From: Planctomycetaceae bacterium
GTDB lineage: Bacteria > Planctomycetota > Planctomycetia > Pirellulales > UBA1268
Assembly: GCA_947453875.1 (NCBI GenBank)
Contig: CANGIH010000049.1
Coordinates: 1 to 10,541 of the forward strand
DNA length: 10,541 bases
Direction of reading: 5' to 3'
Positions 8,771 to 10,541 of this stretch are shown here, one piece after another; the stretch's first letter is position 1, and every line of letters begins with the position of its first letter. The notes below the pieces were generated by a model. The model did no database searches, had not been told where the DNA came from, and worked only from the letters and a program-made list of their open reading frames with translations. Made by a program: the position numbers and the translations under genes.

Positions 8771-10541
8771 CCCCCCTCCAGGCCTCCGCCCCGCATCGAT
8801 CGGCTGCCGCTGGCCTGGCTTGGCGACAGCTTCCTTCCTTGCGCTCCTGTTCCCCCTCCTCGCCCTGGAGCGGAGCCGAGGCGCCGATCGCAGCGCCGAC
8901 TCGACCGCGGAAAATTCCGAACGGGCCGGAGAGCCGATGCCGCCCAAGGAGGCGCTGTCGGCCATCACCACGACGCTGCCGGCGCGGGTGACGCTGCTGG
9001 CTGCCGAACCGGCGATCCGCAATCCGGTGGCCGCAGCCGTCGACGCTGCTGGCCGGCTGCTCGTCGCCGAGAATCTGACCTACGCCGAGAAGCCGCTCAA
9101 GACAGACCCGCGCTTCCGCGACCGGGTGACGATGCTCGAGGACGCCGATGGCGACGGCACCGCTGAGCGCTACGCCACGGTTGTCGATGGCCTCGAGGGG
9201 CTCGCAAGTGTGGCGGTGGGGCGCGGCGGCCTCTGGCTCCTCTGCCCACCCAGGCTCCTCTTCATCCCCGCCGGCCACCTTCCGCCACCTGGATGGCCAG
9301 ACACCCCCGACAGCGACGAACCAGCCCGGCGGCGGGCCGCGGCGATTCCCCTCCTCGACGGATTCACCATCTCGCCGAACAGCCACCACACATTCGCAAA
9401 CGGCCTGGCGTGGGGCCCCGATGGCTGGCTCTACGGCCGCTGTGGCGCCAGTTCCCCCGGGGAGATCGGCCCCCCTGGCAGCCCCGCCGCGGAGCGTGTG
9501 CCACTCCGCGGTGGCATCTGGCGCTACCACCCGGAGCGAAGGATCTTCGAGTCGATCTGCCACGGCACGACGAACCCCTGGGGGCTCGACTGGGACGACC
9601 TCGGCGACGGCTTCTTCACCAACACCGTCAACGGCCACCTTTGGCGCCTCCTTCCCGGCGCCCACTACGCCCGCTCCCACACCGTCGAGCCCCACCCCTG
9701 GGTGCTCGAACCTCTCGGGCCCCACGCCGACCACGACCATTTCGACTCCAGCCGACATTGGACCGAGTCGCGCGACGGCCGGGCCGACGCCCATGGCGGT
9801 GGTCATGCCCACACCGGCTGTGTGATCGTGCCGGACGAACCGGGCTGGCCAGAGGCGCTTCGCGGCCGGTTGCTGACGCTCAATCTCCATGGTCGGCGGA
9901 TCAACGTCGACAGGCTCGACGCCGAGCCCACCGGCATCATCGGGCGACACGAGCCCGATCTGGCCCGGTTCGGCGATCCCTTCTTCCGCGGCACCGATCT
10001 TGTGGAGCTCCCCGGGCATTCGCTGGCGATCCTCGACTGGTCCGACACCGGCGAGTGTCACGAAGGGACCGGTGTCCATCGGACAAGCGGCCGCATTTAC
10101 CGCTTCGCCTTCGGCAGGGAAGACGCCCCGGCCGCCCCGGTCAGCCTCGGTACCGATCTTGAGGCCCTGCCCGCCGCTGACCTCGTCGGGCTCCTCCAGG
10201 CCGACCGGTGGCACGCCCGGATGGCGACTCGCATCCTCGCCGACCGGAACGCCGCCGGTGACCGCCAAGGCGAGCTCGACCGAATCGTGCCGGCGCTCGA
10301 CGACCTCCTGGCGCACGGTGACGACGTCTCGCGGCGACTGCGCGGCCTATGGGCCCTGTGGGTGATCGGTCGAGTCGATGAGCCGAGCCTGTGGGCGCTG
10401 CTCGACGATCCCGCCCCGGCGATCCGTGTTCAGGCCCTCCGGCTGCTCTCAGACACATGGCCGATCGACACTGTCCTCGGCGGCAGGCCAGCCCGCGGGA
10501 ATCCGCCGCACGGCCGCGCGCTCGACGCCCTCGAGCGCCTC
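8763..10541 (+). CDS. PVC-type membrane-bound dehydrogenase, secreted (3' partial)
   Basis: The frame is open from ATG 8763 to the window edge: 593 codons, no stop and no frameshift. It matches the planctomycete family of putative membrane-bound dehydrogenases (TIGR02604-like). These have a sugar-dehydrogenase-like beta-propeller, then HEAT-like repeats and often a C-terminal c-type haem domain, which would lie outside the window. An N-terminal signal peptide has its hydrophobic core at about 20-36 (LATASFLALLFPLLAL). The propeller spans about 60-450, with EDADGDGTAERY near 126-137, NGLAWGPDGWLYG near 212-224, NPWGLDWDDLGDGFFTN near 271-287, HGGGHAHTG, LHGRRINVDRL, DWSDTGECH and GRIYRFAFG (443-451). 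Helical, HEAT-like sequence begins near 470. The start is uncertain: ATG 8763 lies inside the nrdJ terminator and has no Shine-Dalgarno, while TTG 8820 would still keep the signal core. Substrate and electron acceptor are unknown. Confidence 0.86.
   Translation, partial: MFFPPPGLRPASIGCRWPGLATASFLALLFPLLALERSRGADRSADSTAENSERAGEPMPPKEALSAITTTLPARVTLLAAEPAIRNPVAAAVDAAGRLLVAENLTYAEKPLKTDPRFRDRVTMLEDADGDGTAERYATVVDGLEGLASVAVGRGGLWLLCPPRLLFIPAGHLPPPGWPDTPDSDEPARRRAAAIPLLDGFTISPNSHHTFANGLAWGPDGWLYGRCGASSPGEIGPPGSPAAERVPLRGGIWRYHPERRIFESICHGTTNPWGLDWDDLGDGFFTNTVNGHLWRLLPGAHYARSHTVEPHPWVLEPLGPHADHDHFDSSRHWTESRDGRADAHGGGHAHTGCVIVPDEPGWPEALRGRLLTLNLHGRRINVDRLDAEPTGIIGRHEPDLARFGDPFFRGTDLVELPGHSLAILDWSDTGECHEGTGVHRTSGRIYRFAFGREDAPAAPVSLGTDLEALPAADLVGLLQADRWHARMATRILADRNAAGDRQGELDRIVPALDDLLAHGDDVSRRLRGLWALWVIGRVDEPSLWALLDDPAPAIRVQALRLLSDTWPIDTVLGGRPARGNPPHGRALDALERL

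Overview
The window looks like ordinary chromosome from a GC-rich planctomycete (Planctomycetota, probably Pirellulales-like). The taxon is inferred from gene content: a PVC-type membrane-bound dehydrogenase (TIGR02604-like), a secreted DUF1080 protein, a long class II ribonucleotide reductase, and mostly weak Shine-Dalgarno sites. No phage, transposon, CRISPR, tRNA or rRNA feature was seen.

Layout. (a) 1-1983, plus strand: a LytS/YehU-type histidine kinase that enters from the left edge, followed 39 bases later by its LytR/AlgR-type response regulator. (b) 2032-5132, minus strand, convergent to the first pair: a DJ-1/PfpI-family protein, then a secreted 840-residue DUF1080 protein. The two genes share an ATGA stop/start overlap and should form one operon. 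(c) 5163-5652: a divergent intergenic region of about 490 bases. It carries a good plus-strand promoter and a strong ribosome binding site for the next gene. It also carries a minus-strand hairpin with a T-run, and G-tract clusters on the minus strand, in the leader of the DJ-1/DUF1080 operon. (d) 5653-8700, plus strand: nrdJ, the adenosylcobalamin-dependent ribonucleotide reductase, ended by a 13-bp-stem intrinsic terminator. (e) 8763 to the right edge, plus strand: a secreted PVC-type dehydrogenase with a beta-propeller and the start of a HEAT-like region; its C-terminus lies outside the window.

How they work together. Only two functional links are supported: kinase with regulator, and DJ-1/PfpI with the DUF1080 protein. 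nrdJ appears to be a monocistronic housekeeping gene. The DUF1080 protein and the dehydrogenase both look exported and belong to families that planctomycetes carry in many copies, with presumed roles in glycan or carbohydrate turnover, but no common pathway is shown here.

I did not find a clear new defence or mobile system. The best leads are the uncharacterised 600-residue C-terminal part of the DUF1080 protein, the structured leader of its operon, and the clash between the nrdJ terminator and the apparent start of the dehydrogenase gene.
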